Part shown: one piece after another, positions 1-9,642 of the stretch | Position numbering within the stretch: the first letter of the stretch is position 1 | How the letters are laid out: the number at the start of each line of letters is the position of its first letter | NCBI RefSeq assembly: GCF_000006445.2 | Contig: NC_006046.2 | Span: 992,001 to 1,056,000 of the forward strand | From: Debaryomyces hansenii CBS767 | Taxonomy: Eukaryota > Ascomycota > Pichiomycetes > Serinales > Debaryomycetaceae | Length of the DNA stretch: 64,000 bases | Direction of reading: 5' to 3' | Notes under the pieces: generated by a model | What the model was told of the DNA's origin: nothing | The model's input: the letters and a program-made list of their open reading frames with translations, nothing else | The model's database searches: none | Position numbers and translations under genes: made by a program

Positions 1-206
1 TAAGATTGGAAGAAAATGCAATTAGAGAAGAAGAAGAAGAAATCACTTCATCTGATGACGACTTTGATTATTTGAAGTACGCCCAACAAAAATCCGGTCT
101 TACTATAGGTGACCTTTTGCAATTTGACCTTATAAACAAGGAGGATATCCCTGAAGAACACGTTAAGGATATAAAGCACTTAGATTGTGATTTTTTTGAT
201 CTTTAA
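1..206 (+). CDS. C-terminal end of an unrecognised acidic protein (partial)
   Basis: The reading frame enters from the left edge and ends at TAA 204-206, giving about 67 visible residues. There is no in-frame ATG, so this is a fragment and not a small gene. The visible part opens with a run of glutamates, has an SSDDDFDYLKYAQQKSGLT stretch, and ends in an acidic, aromatic tail (HLDCDFFDL). The amphipathic middle section could be a helix. I do not recognise the family. The 3' end lies 182 bp upstream of PEX7 on the same strand. Coding status is likely from composition and the open frame; function is unknown. Confidence 0.6.
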   Translation, partial: RLEENAIREEEEEITSSDDDFDYLKYAQQKSGLTIGDLLQFDLINKEDIPEEHVKDIKHLDCDFFDL

Positions 207-388
207 TTCGTGGGCGACTTATTTATATATTAGATATAGTACTTTTAATTCAATATTACGATATAGACAATTAACTGGGACGTCCTGTATATTATTTTAT
301 AATAATTGAATCGAATTTTAATGGACTACTTAACATTCTAGTCATAGCTTAAACGACTAAATAAAGGTCAGAACGATATTTGAGAACC

Positions 389-1510
389 ATGCTATCATTT
401 AGAACAGCAGGCTATAATGGATATGGGGTTCAATATTCGCCATTCTTCGATAATAAGTTAGCGGTAGCTACTTCCGCTAATTATGGGTTGGTGGGGAATG
501 GGAGACTATTCATATTAGGAATTGAACCTAATGGATCTATTGGCAACCCAATTTCTTGGGAGACACAGGATGGATTATTTGATGTTGCATGGAGTGAGAT
601 TCATGAAAATCAAGTAGTTGCAGCAAGTGGAGACGGCTCAATCAAGATATTCGATATCACTGTACCTAATTTTCCAGTGATGAACTATAGAGAACATACA
701 AAAGAAGTTTTTTCCGTTAATTGGAACTTGGTAGATAAAAGTAACTTTGTATCTGCTTCATGGGATGGGACAATGAAGATATGGTCGCCCCAAAGACAAG
801 AATCCTTACTTACGTTGAGTCCGAAGGTAGATTATACGACTAAAACTTCGCCTGTCGCTCAAACGGCCAAACCTCCATTATCACACCAGCAACAGCATCA
901 ACAGCTTAACACTACAAATTGTATATATAATGCATCCTTCTCACCTCATTCTCCTTCCACGATTATTAGTTGCAATGGGTCTTCACATGTACAAGTATGG
1001 GACATAAGATCACCTCATCCATTACAGTTGGATTATATTGCACATGGTGGATTGGAGGCTTTAAGTTGTGATTGGAATAAATACAAATCAACTATAGTCG
1101 CATCCGCTGGAACTGATAAATCAATCAGAATTTGGGATTTAAGAATGATAACTGGTATTGACCATCCAAACTCCAACAGTCCAATGCCTGCATATCATAC
1201 TATAGGTCCAACCCCGTTAAATCAACTTTTGGGCCATGAATTTGCTGTGAGAAAGGTATTGTGGTCCCCTCACAGTGGTCAAGAATTAATGAGTGCTTCT
1301 TATGATATGACGTGTAGAGTATGGAACGATCAATCTAACGAAAAAGCGAGGTTTTTGAATACTCCGAATGGTGGTTGTACTGGCGTTATGGGAAGACATA
1401 AGGAATTCGCTATAGGGTGCGACTATAGTTTGTGGGGTGAACCAGGATGGGCCGCATCGACTGGTTGGGATGAAATGGTTTATATATGGGATTCTAAGAG
1501 ATTGGCCTGA
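389..1510 (+). CDS. PEX7: Peroxisomal targeting signal 2 receptor Pex7 (WD40 protein)
   Basis: Soluble receptor that binds PTS2-bearing enzymes such as thiolase in the cytosol and delivers them to the peroxisomal docking complex with a Pex20/Pex18/21-type co-receptor. The 373-residue protein is a string of about six WD repeats, with GDGSIKIFDI, WDGTMKIWS, HVQVWDIRSP, DKSIRIWDLR, DMTCRVWN and DEMVYIWDSK blade ends. The N-terminus (GYNGYGVQYSPFFDNKLAVA) is the conserved Pex7 opening and fixes the start at ATG 389; the frame is open three codons further upstream but has no ATG there. A linker of about 25 residues rich in Gln, His and Pro (LSHQQQHQQLN) interrupts the propeller between blades 3 and 4. 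Length fits the family (about 375 residues). Identity is confident. Confidence 0.95.
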   Translation: MLSFRTAGYNGYGVQYSPFFDNKLAVATSANYGLVGNGRLFILGIEPNGSIGNPISWETQDGLFDVAWSEIHENQVVAASGDGSIKIFDITVPNFPVMNYREHTKEVFSVNWNLVDKSNFVSASWDGTMKIWSPQRQESLLTLSPKVDYTTKTSPVAQTAKPPLSHQQQHQQLNTTNCIYNASFSPHSPSTIISCNGSSHVQVWDIRSPHPLQLDYIAHGGLEALSCDWNKYKSTIVASAGTDKSIRIWDLRMITGIDHPNSNSPMPAYHTIGPTPLNQLLGHEFAVRKVLWSPHSGQELMSASYDMTCRVWNDQSNEKARFLNTPNGGCTGVMGRHKEFAIGCDYSLWGEPGWAASTGWDEMVYIWDSKRLA

Positions 1511-1841
1511 GAAGGTACTTACTGCAGATACCTGGTATATACTATATGCTATTTAATAATGTCGAAGTTGGGTGCAAATTGAAACCTTCTGATCAATAGT
1601 AAAGATTCCTCAATATATTTTTGTTGATAAAATATCCTAAAGAAGTAATTTCGGCCTCAACTTTTTTTGCATCTCTATAGATGAATTACCATAAAGAAAC
1701 ATCAGTAAATAAACAATCGATAAGATAATCCATATAAAAATTTCCTAACAGGACTATATATGATTATTAGTTATTTATATACTCTGGTACTCCTTTAGAA
1801 TTAAAAAATATTATACCAATTTACAGAGATTTAAATATAAA
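1511..1841. other. Intergenic, PEX7 to KH-protein gene
   Basis: 331 bp of AT-rich sequence holding the PEX7 3' end and the leader of the next same-strand gene. I see no conserved ORF, RNA gene or recognisable binding site in it. Confidence 0.5.
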
Positions 1842-4301
1842 ATGGAAAAGAATTTAGTTTTGCTTACATTGGAATATAGCTACTTAGTTAATTCATCGAA
1901 TACTACATATTTTCAAACAAATAATGGACTATGGAATCATTACCAAGTAGGTGAAAATATAATTTCTTCTAATGTCCAAAATAATCTTCGAGTAATTGAT
2001 AATTTGGGGTCAATTGAAAATGAAGTAAAAAAAATTAGTCAAACAAGCCAAAACTATATAAGCACAATTAAACCACAGGTAAATAACCAATTGATCACAG
2101 TATCTATTAATGGTACCAAGGATTTTATTAATGACTCGAGAATTAGAATATTGCAAAGCTATAACCAAATTAATTATAAACAGATTAAATTGTCTACCAA
2201 TGAGTTTCGCAAGTTGGATAATGATCCGTGTAAACTCTTGGTTATGTTAAATAAATTGAGTTTAAGATACAATGTCGAAATATTAATTGATAATATAGAT
2301 ACTGAGTTCAAGAATGTGGATAAAAAAAGCACAAATTATTATATTTATATTTTGGGAAACCAAGATAATATAACCATTACCGAGTCCCAAGTTAGAATCC
2401 TTATTGATAACATGTTAAACGGCTTTCATATAGATTCTGTTGATATTGACTTGTCATTAATTCCTATTATAGGAGGTATCGAATTATTTAATTTCAGTCA
2501 AATTGCCAAACAACTGGATTCGAACATTTATATCCCAGATTTATTGCCAGAGTTATTTAATTCTAAAATTTTAAATACTACCAAGAACCTAAAAATTTGG
2601 ATCACATCTAAAGAAATCTATCAGATTTTGATAACAAAGGACATTTTGAATAATTTAATCAACCGTATATTAGAGGAACAAAACACCCTCGTTATAAAGG
2701 AAATCGATCTTACCAAAGTTAAAATTGATTTGATCACTTTATTTAATCAATCTAACATTCTAGGTATAATGTTCAAATACGGTACCTTTATTCAAGTGCC
2801 TTCTCTAGGAGAAGCCGATAAATATAAGATTAAGGTTCAAGGACAATCAGTTGAAAGTATCAACGAATCAATACATGAACTCACATTGTTAAGCTCTGAT
2901 TATTATACTATAAATATCAATTTCCGTAACTGTTTTAACAAAGAGCTTGAGTACTACCTTATCAATTTGATGCATTTGAAGAAAACTTGCATAATAACTT
3001 ATAATCAATATGGTATTGAAATTAATGGACTGAGTAAAGAAATTAAACAAATACTAAGCAAATTGAATGCAAATTATTACTTTTGGCGTAGCATTTTGAA
3101 TCATTTTACAATCAATCTCAGAATTGAAATCAATAACGACCAAAAGGACTTCATAAGTGGTAAGAAAAATGGTAAGATAATCAAGATTTTGAACCAGTTA
3201 AATAATTTAGCCATCATTAAATTTAATCCTTTTAATGAGTATAACTTTTTTATCGACTTGAAATTAATCAGTGATAATGACTTGGTAATCAGTAACTTGA
3301 TGACCGGTATTGAATTGATTGAATTGGAATTACCAGCTGAGCTTAAATTTAATATCCCGGAAGTATTTCATAAGTCGATTATTGGTAATGGTGGATCGAT
3401 AATTCAGTCCATTATGAAGAAATATAACGTTTTTATCAAATTCTCGAGTAATTTTAACTCAACGCAAGATAAGATCTTCTATTCGTTCAAGAGATGCAAC
3501 AATGTGTTGATCAAATGTCCAAAGAAAAACTCGAAGAATATTAGCTTGGTCAAGCAGGAAATCGACCAGCTAGTAATGCATTGTTGTTTGAATAACAAAC
3601 CAGTCACTAACGGTGGAACAATTTATAATACCACCAATTTTGAGTTGCGGAAAAGTCACTACGTGTTAATGGTGAATCAGAACTACAACTTAAAATTCAT
3701 AAACAATTTGGAGATTGAAACCAATACATATATAAACTTTCCAGACTCGATTGAAGAGTTTGGTAATGCAGATAGATTAATAATTCCTATCAAGGGTTCT
3801 GATACAAAGTCCATCCTCTGTGCTCAGAAGTTGTGTCAATTCTTACCACAAAACTATCAATTCAGAATCACCTACTGCCCGGGCAGATTCGACAATGAAA
3901 TCAGCAGGTCTAATAAAGAATTCCATGACAGAATCATCATACCGTTTAAGGTATTGCTCAAAATCGAGGTCAGTGTGAAAACCACCGAAAACTCACACCA
4001 CGAGATAATGTTGAGCTATTTTGCACCCAGTGATATATCGGTGGCGATTAACAACTTGACATTATACTTGAGAGAGAAAAACTTCTTGATTTTAGATAAG
4101 CTGTATTTGCAACTCAACCCTATCATCGAAGTTTCTAATCCGGTTGCCAACAAATTAAAGCCCATTACCAATTATGCAACCAGTGGAAAATCTAAAAAAT
4201 ATCTCCAAAATCAAAACCAAAACTCAGCTATTGCTCTCCCAAGAATAGATTATGATACTCCTTTATCATCTATTAACAATTATGTTCATTATATAGGCTA
4301 A
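1842..4301 (+). CDS. KH-domain RNA-binding protein, YLL032C-like
   Basis: 819-residue, Asn- and Ile-rich protein. The clearest motif is a KH domain around residues 500-545, with the core I-I-G-N-G-G-S-I-I-Q followed by YNVFIKFSS; this GxxG-type loop binds single-stranded RNA. The rest has the repeated beta-alpha character of degenerate KH modules, as in the long fungal KH protein encoded by S. cerevisiae YLL032C, whose length (about 825 residues) also matches. That yeast protein has been linked to ribosomes, but its molecular role is unclear, so the function here is inferred as RNA binding only. The start ATG 1842 is the first in the frame. VPS13, the ABCC transporter and RPL8 elsewhere in the window also have counterparts on the left arm of yeast chromosome XII. 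Confidence 0.75.
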   Translation: MEKNLVLLTLEYSYLVNSSNTTYFQTNNGLWNHYQVGENIISSNVQNNLRVIDNLGSIENEVKKISQTSQNYISTIKPQVNNQLITVSINGTKDFINDSRIRILQSYNQINYKQIKLSTNEFRKLDNDPCKLLVMLNKLSLRYNVEILIDNIDTEFKNVDKKSTNYYIYILGNQDNITITESQVRILIDNMLNGFHIDSVDIDLSLIPIIGGIELFNFSQIAKQLDSNIYIPDLLPELFNSKILNTTKNLKIWITSKEIYQILITKDILNNLINRILEEQNTLVIKEIDLTKVKIDLITLFNQSNILGIMFKYGTFIQVPSLGEADKYKIKVQGQSVESINESIHELTLLSSDYYTININFRNCFNKELEYYLINLMHLKKTCIITYNQYGIEINGLSKEIKQILSKLNANYYFWRSILNHFTINLRIEINNDQKDFISGKKNGKIIKILNQLNNLAIIKFNPFNEYNFFIDLKLISDNDLVISNLMTGIELIELELPAELKFNIPEVFHKSIIGNGGSIIQSIMKKYNVFIKFSSNFNSTQDKIFYSFKRCNNVLIKCPKKNSKNISLVKQEIDQLVMHCCLNNKPVTNGGTIYNTTNFELRKSHYVLMVNQNYNLKFINNLEIETNTYINFPDSIEEFGNADRLIIPIKGSDTKSILCAQKLCQFLPQNYQFRITYCPGRFDNEISRSNKEFHDRIIIPFKVLLKIEVSVKTTENSHHEIMLSYFAPSDISVAINNLTLYLREKNFLILDKLYLQLNPIIEVSNPVANKLKPITNYATSGKSKKYLQNQNQNSAIALPRIDYDTPLSSINNYVHYIG

Positions 4302-4849
4302 TAACGAATTTTACGTCACTTATTTTTTTGATGCTATTGTAGTCCGAATTGTAATTGAAATTTGATTGTTCTTTTTCTCAAGCCGAATAATTTGGGTAAT
4401 AAAAAGAAATGAATACCGCTTGCTGTATTTTTATTCCATATCTTATAGTTTATAACATCGATAAGCACCTTAATTCCTAGAAGATATATCTGTATATAGT
4501 TCATATAGTATATAAGGATATAAGATAATTTTATGCTCTCTGAACGTATTAAAGTCGCCGCAATACATATATTTTCAACATAGACCTATATTTATTAAGA
4601 ACTAAATTGAATTTGGTTACATTGTCTCGTTACGATAACTAGCATTAATGAATATACAACGCTATTGGATATATATGTGATTCATATGATTTATTGAGCA
4701 GTATATATAATTTGGAATTATCTTATTCCTCGGCATCATAGAAGGCCCAAATCCAACAAAAATTTGGATGCAGCCCGCAAAAGCAGGAAAAAAGTATATA
4801 AGTCCGACAAAATTTTATATTTTGCATTTAGTTTAGATTGGCCGTAAAT
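4302..4849. other. Intergenic / elongase promoter region
   Basis: 548 bp between the KH gene and the elongase gene. It is AT-rich with many short TATATA stretches; a plausible TATA element (agtatataag) lies at about 4793-4802, 50 bp before the coding start. A GC-richer patch at about 4730-4780 could be an upstream activating region, but I recognise no specific site. No ORF or RNA gene seen. Confidence 0.4.
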
Positions 4850-5857
4850 ATGAAAATTATGAATCATTCTGTTGAGTTTGGCCTCCCAAGTCAATATTTA
4901 TGGAAGTTTCCACAAGGAAACACTCCTTTGGCGCCAGCTCCGTTTGAAAAAGAATGGTTGGTCAAGTTTTACGAATTTTGCATGAAAACATCTACTCCAT
5001 TAACCATAGCAATTGTGTACTTTTCATTTGTTCACTTCGTAAACCCACTTATTCGTCAAAGACAAGTTAAAAAGGCAGCATTGAAGGATAAAAATGTCAA
5101 AGACTTAACAAAGAAGGAAATCAAGAGGTTACCAGCAGCACCGTTTGCGATCGCCAAATACAAATTGTTCAAATTATTTGTCCTCTTACACAATATATTC
5201 TTGTGCTGGTACTCGGTGTGGACGTTTGTGGGTATGAGCCGTTCGATTTACCAGAATATACAATCTTTGAAGCCACTCACGAACCCCAGTCGTTTCCAAC
5301 AGTTTTTCCAATCGGTGTGTGACTTAGATCTTGGTGTTTTCAGCACTAAGTCAGCTCCACTCGACAGTTTGCTTCTGTTCGGGTTCTGGTTCTACGTATC
5401 AAAGTTCTACGAGGTGTTGGACACTATTATCATCTTATTGAAGGGTAGACCATCGTCATTATTACAAAGTTACCATCACGCAGGTGCCATGATGTGTATG
5501 TGGGCTGGTATCAGATATCGTTCTCCTCCAATATGGATCTTTGTCATTTTCAACTCGTTCATACACTCTTTGATGTACTTCTACTTCACCTTGTCGTGCT
5601 TGAAAATTAAGGTTCCAAACATGTTTAAGAGAGCTTTAACATCCATGCAAATCACCCAATTTGTAGTCGGAGGTTCTTTGGCTGTAGTCCATGCCTTCAT
5701 TTGGTACACTGATTTATCAACTGGTCAGATTACAAACTGTATTGGCTCTTCTGACCAAGCTTTACCATTAATCATTAATGTGGCCTACTTGACCCCATTA
5801 ACTGCCTTATTCGCCGCTTTTTATATTGAAAGCTACATGAAGCGTGCTCAAAAATAG
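4850..5857 (+). CDS. ELO-family fatty acid elongase (3-ketoacyl-CoA synthase) with QxxHH box
   Basis: ER membrane condensing enzyme that adds two carbons from malonyl-CoA to a long-chain acyl-CoA. From ATG 4850 the protein has 335 residues and about six or seven hydrophobic segments. ELO hallmarks appear in order: KFYEVLDT, then QSYHH (residues 206-210, the catalytic histidine box), then a FIHSLMYFYFTLS segment and the LTSMQITQF motif. The box reads Q-x-x-H-H rather than the H-x-x-H-H of the yeast Elo1/Fen1/Sur4 type; the Q form is associated with PUFA-type and related elongases. The N-terminus has a PAPFEKEW-type segment before the first helix. ATG 4859 is an alternative start. Family assignment is firm; chain-length specificity is not. 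Confidence 0.88.
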   Translation: MKIMNHSVEFGLPSQYLWKFPQGNTPLAPAPFEKEWLVKFYEFCMKTSTPLTIAIVYFSFVHFVNPLIRQRQVKKAALKDKNVKDLTKKEIKRLPAAPFAIAKYKLFKLFVLLHNIFLCWYSVWTFVGMSRSIYQNIQSLKPLTNPSRFQQFFQSVCDLDLGVFSTKSAPLDSLLLFGFWFYVSKFYEVLDTIIILLKGRPSSLLQSYHHAGAMMCMWAGIRYRSPPIWIFVIFNSFIHSLMYFYFTLSCLKIKVPNMFKRALTSMQITQFVVGGSLAVVHAFIWYTDLSTGQITNCIGSSDQALPLIINVAYLTPLTALFAAFYIESYMKRAQK

Positions 5858-6082
5858 ACTACTTGGGCATCTATTTATTGAAATAGTATATATTGTATGT
5901 CTTGGCTTTATAGCTAAATATATGTATTCAACACGCTTGTTCGGAATTTTGGGAGAGGGTTATGATAATCTGACCCTCACTCCATATTTTTATATTTAGT
6001 CCCCAAGTTTCTATTAATGTTTATGCTAATACATTATCAGTATAGCATCTTAATGAATCAAGTTGTATATACGCGTTAGAGA

Positions 6083-7999
6083 ATGGTATCTAGATCTGTT
6101 AATTCATATGACGATACTTCAGATGAAGATACGTTGCTTTTCAACCTGGATGTGTCGGGTTTACCTCAGACGCATAACCAGCAATTAACTAATTCACTGA
6201 CAAAGGAGAACCAAAGACCTATAAGTAATAAGAATTTAAAGCTAAACCTGGAAGAGGATGAATTTGGCGATAAGAGGACCCTTTTTGAGTCTTTTCACGA
6301 ACATAAGTCTAGCACGGACGACGAAAGTTTTGATCCGGTTAAGTTTGGGTCGCATTCGTCAGACGGGACAGACAATAGTACGTATACTGATGATTTTGGT
6401 AACCGATATGATCACGTTGACTTTAATTCAAGACAGTATACACTGAAGTTGAAGTTTAAAGGAAAGAGGTTGGTGTACTTCACGTCTGCATTTGTTTCGC
6501 TATTTGTTTCATTATTCGGATACGAGCAGGGGGTTTGTTCTGGGATTTTAACGTTTGTTACGTTTATAAAGTATTTTAATGAGCCGACTTCATCGGAGGT
6601 GGGTACTATAATATCTATTTTAGAAATAGGAGCTATGATTTCATCGATGCTTGTGTCGAAAATATCCGACAGGTTTGGCCGGAAAAGGACTATCTTGTTA
6701 GGGACGGTCATTTTCATGATCGGAGGATTGTTGCAAACGTTCGCTACAAATTTATATGTTTTTAGCGTTGGCAGAGTTATCAGTGGGTTTGGTGTGGGTA
6801 TTTTATCCACCATGGTTCCTTCTTATCAGTGTGAGATTTCCCCATCAGAAGAAAGAGGAAAATTAGTTTGTGGTGAATTTACTGGTAATATAGCAGGATA
6901 CGCATTGAGTGTGTGGGTAGACTATTTCTGTTACTTTATTCAAGACATTGGCGATGCTAGAGAAAATCCTCATTCCTTTGCCGCAAACTTATCGTGGAGA
7001 CTTCCGTTATTCATACAAGTTGCAATCGCGTTTGTATTACTTCTCGGGGGATTTTTTGTGGTCGAATCACCCAGATGGTTGCTTGATGTCGACAGCGACC
7101 AACAGGGCTTCCATGTATTATGCTTATTATACGACAGTTCGCCAGATGATGATAAACCACGTAATGAGTTCTTCTTGATCAAGAATTCGATTTTGAACGA
7201 AAGAAAGTTGGTTCCAAAGGCCGAAAGAAGCTGGCGTAAAATGTTTTCTAATTACTTAACGAGAGTGTTGATTGCCTGTTCGGCATTGGCATTTGCCCAA
7301 TTCAATGGTATCAATATCATATCTTACTATGCCCCTATGGTGTTTGCAGAAGCAGGCTTCAACGACTCCAAAGCGCTCTTAATGACCGGTATCAACGGCT
7401 TGGTATACCTAGCATCCACCATTCCTCCTTGGTTTCTCGTTGACAAATGGGGCCGTAGGCCAATTCTTATCAGTGGTGGCTTGTCCATGGCAGTATGTTT
7501 TGCCCTTATATCCTACATCATGTACCTCAACCGATCATTCACCCCGTCAATGGTCGCATTGCTCGTTATCATCTACAACGCATCGTTCGGCTACAGTTGG
7601 GGTCCCATTGGTTTCTTGATTCCTCCAGAAGTATATCCATTAGCCGTGAGATCCAAGGGAGTATCGCTCTCCACCGCCACAAACTGGCTAAGCAACTATA
7701 TTGTTGGCCAGCTCACCCCAATCCTCCAGGAATCAATTGGCTGGGTTATGTACATTTTCCCAATGTGCAGTTGTATTATTTCGGTGTTCGTTGTGTACTA
7801 CTTCTACCCCGAAACAAAGGGTGCAGAATTAGAGGATATTGACCGTTTGTTCGATGAATTCTACGGCAAGAAAACCCCTATGAATGATTATTCATTGGTC
7901 ACAAATACGACCGATAACAGAAATGACGTAGAACTCGATGATTTGGACGAATTAGATTACGAAGTGGCTGAACCTGCTGTCAGAAGACATTTGTTATGA
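6083..7999 (+). CDS. MFS sugar-porter-like transporter with long acidic N-terminal tail
   Basis: 638-residue plasma-membrane-type carrier of the major facilitator superfamily, sugar porter family. After a hydrophilic, Asp/Ser-rich N-terminal tail of about 130 residues come 12 predicted membrane segments. Signature motifs: SDRFGRKRT in the TM2-TM3 loop (about 197-205), GRVISGFGVG (TM4), VESPRWLL after TM6, QFNGINIISYYAP (TM7), DKWGRRP in the TM8-TM9 loop, and PETKGAELEDIDRLF after TM12. The SPRWLL and PETKG motifs are typical of proton-coupled hexose, inositol and polyol porters. The tail is longer than in Hxt/Stl1-type carriers and could be a trafficking or phosphorylation region (inference). 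Substrate cannot be read from the sequence. Confidence 0.88.
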   Translation: MVSRSVNSYDDTSDEDTLLFNLDVSGLPQTHNQQLTNSLTKENQRPISNKNLKLNLEEDEFGDKRTLFESFHEHKSSTDDESFDPVKFGSHSSDGTDNSTYTDDFGNRYDHVDFNSRQYTLKLKFKGKRLVYFTSAFVSLFVSLFGYEQGVCSGILTFVTFIKYFNEPTSSEVGTIISILEIGAMISSMLVSKISDRFGRKRTILLGTVIFMIGGLLQTFATNLYVFSVGRVISGFGVGILSTMVPSYQCEISPSEERGKLVCGEFTGNIAGYALSVWVDYFCYFIQDIGDARENPHSFAANLSWRLPLFIQVAIAFVLLLGGFFVVESPRWLLDVDSDQQGFHVLCLLYDSSPDDDKPRNEFFLIKNSILNERKLVPKAERSWRKMFSNYLTRVLIACSALAFAQFNGINIISYYAPMVFAEAGFNDSKALLMTGINGLVYLASTIPPWFLVDKWGRRPILISGGLSMAVCFALISYIMYLNRSFTPSMVALLVIIYNASFGYSWGPIGFLIPPEVYPLAVRSKGVSLSTATNWLSNYIVGQLTPILQESIGWVMYIFPMCSCIISVFVVYYFYPETKGAELEDIDRLFDEFYGKKTPMNDYSLVTNTTDNRNDVELDDLDELDYEVAEPAVRRHLL

Positions 8000-8307
8000 T
8001 CGAACATCTACATAAACAATCATTCACTTATAGACCATAGTTGCAACCACTTGTATAGAGTACAGACTACATTTGGTCTCCTCGGATAATTTCCGGGGTT
8101 TTAACAAATACGAAGGAAGACAATTGTTGGACGCAATTATTTCTATGCACACTCAACACACGAGGAGTACTTATTAAAAAGTTCCAGTTTACTCATATTG
8201 GTGAACGAAAATTGCTGTTTAATATTTTTTCTTCTATAGTTCTTAACATAGTATTATAATATATATATATATTCACTTTATTAATGGACGCATAGATTGT
8301 GAATATT
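8000..8307. other. Intergenic with AT microsatellite
   Basis: 308 bp between the transporter and the orphan gene. It contains a short (TA)n tract at about 8259-8271, roughly 40 bp before the next start codon, which may serve as the TATA region. ATG 8284 is in frame with the downstream gene but meets TAG after three codons, so it acts at most as a minimal upstream ORF. Confidence 0.4.
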
Positions 8308-9642
8308 ATGGGTAGACCTATTGAAGAAGTCAGAGGTGAAGGGCCTATAAGAGTCGCAAATGAAGCAAATGCGGTACTATTAACTGGGACACCGGAAGAC
8401 TATTATCATGATGGTACTATGAAAATAAGCCACTCCGATAGGATAAAGGATGACCAGTATCAAATGACGCCTAGAAGCTGTTGCGAGAAAGATGGGTTGG
8501 TCAACGAAACTTGTAACATCCAGGCCGGAAATATAGTACTGTATGTCAGCTTGTTTACGAAGGTGAACCAAGTTGAAGGCATGGTAGAGATAGATGATGG
8601 GGCCAGTATAGACGAGAATATGAGTAATGACGAAGGCGATGTTTCAGAATACGACGATGAAGACTACGGGGATTTGACAGGGAGCTGTCATGAAGACGAG
8701 GCGTTATCCGGATCGTGGAGTTCCATTTTGTCCAGTGGGAGCAATAATAATATACCAAAATCGGTGAGCTCATTGCACTACATACCCAAAAAGTCGATAT
8801 CTGACTCGAACATCTCGCCTGTGAACATCCCGTTTGATGGGAGCTTGAAGCCCGACATGTTGGCCGCCGATAGTCTTTTGAGCAGCTTGAACAAAGACAT
8901 GCGTACAACAAGGCTGCAGGACCAGAAGACTCGTGTAAAGGGTCTGACAGTGTCGAACTTTGCTCGTGCGTTTAGGGTGCTCAAGAAATCTATCCACAGG
9001 ACCTCTTACTCGGTTTTGTCACATCCTGGGTACTTATCCCCCAGAATGACAGATGACGCAGTTCCAGGCCTTGCGTGTCACGAGAGAGCAGACGAAGATT
9101 CACATTTGGAAGGACTTGCGACGCACGAGTGCGCATCAGGAGATTCGATGCATCCAGCACTGGAATTGCCTTGTGGGAACGAATACAGAGGCAGGGACTC
9201 CCGTATGAACTCATCTTTTCTCCGGCTATATGCCATCGATTACGAGGCGCGGTGTCGAAGCACCTTGCCCTCTTCGTATTCAAGTCGGGAGTTGTCGTTC
9301 GTGATAAACAAGTCACGTGCGTCAAAGGAGTTCCACCGTCGATACAACATCATTAGCGTATCGAACTTGTCTCGAGATAAGCTATGGGACAATGTTATAC
9401 TTCCACCCCGGATTGACGATTGTCCGTGCGCATATATCGACTCGTCGAGCTACGTGTATGTGGACGACAACAAGAAAAAGGTGGCCGCAGAATGCGGCCA
9501 TTACTACACCAAACCAGCAGGGATCTTGAGTAATAGCAGGTGTTTTTACAATGACCAATCCCCGCAGGGCGGGAACACTAAACTGCAGTATACCGTCAAG
9601 GGATGGTGTAACTCGAGGTGGCTCGATTGCAGTAAACAATAA
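8308..9642 (+). CDS. Unrecognised 444-residue protein, GC-rich gene
   Basis: The frame is open from ATG 8308 to TAA 9640-9642; an upstream in-frame ATG at 8284 is cut off by TAG. I do not recognise the protein. Visible features: an acidic block near residues 90-125 (many Asp/Glu with Tyr), a Ser-rich region, a basic helix-like stretch (FARAFRVLKKSIHRTSYSV), and a C-terminal third with several Cys (DDCPCAYID, AECGHYY, WCNSRWLDC) and the segment LWDNVILPPR. There is no signal peptide or membrane segment. GC content (about 50% in sampled stretches) is well above the surroundings, and at least five in-frame CTG codons occur, unusual here and read as Ser under code 12. It could be a fast-evolving clade-specific regulator. 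Antisense ORFs also exist in this interval because GC-rich DNA has fewer stops. Confidence 0.65.
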   Translation: MGRPIEEVRGEGPIRVANEANAVLLTGTPEDYYHDGTMKISHSDRIKDDQYQMTPRSCCEKDGLVNETCNIQAGNIVLYVSLFTKVNQVEGMVEIDDGASIDENMSNDEGDVSEYDDEDYGDLTGSCHEDEALSGSWSSILSSGSNNNIPKSVSSLHYIPKKSISDSNISPVNIPFDGSLKPDMLAADSLLSSLNKDMRTTRLQDQKTRVKGLTVSNFARAFRVLKKSIHRTSYSVLSHPGYLSPRMTDDAVPGLACHERADEDSHLEGLATHECASGDSMHPALELPCGNEYRGRDSRMNSSFLRLYAIDYEARCRSTLPSSYSSRELSFVINKSRASKEFHRRYNIISVSNLSRDKLWDNVILPPRIDDCPCAYIDSSSYVYVDDNKKKVAAECGHYYTKPAGILSNSRCFYNDQSPQGGNTKLQYTVKGWCNSRWLDCSKQ

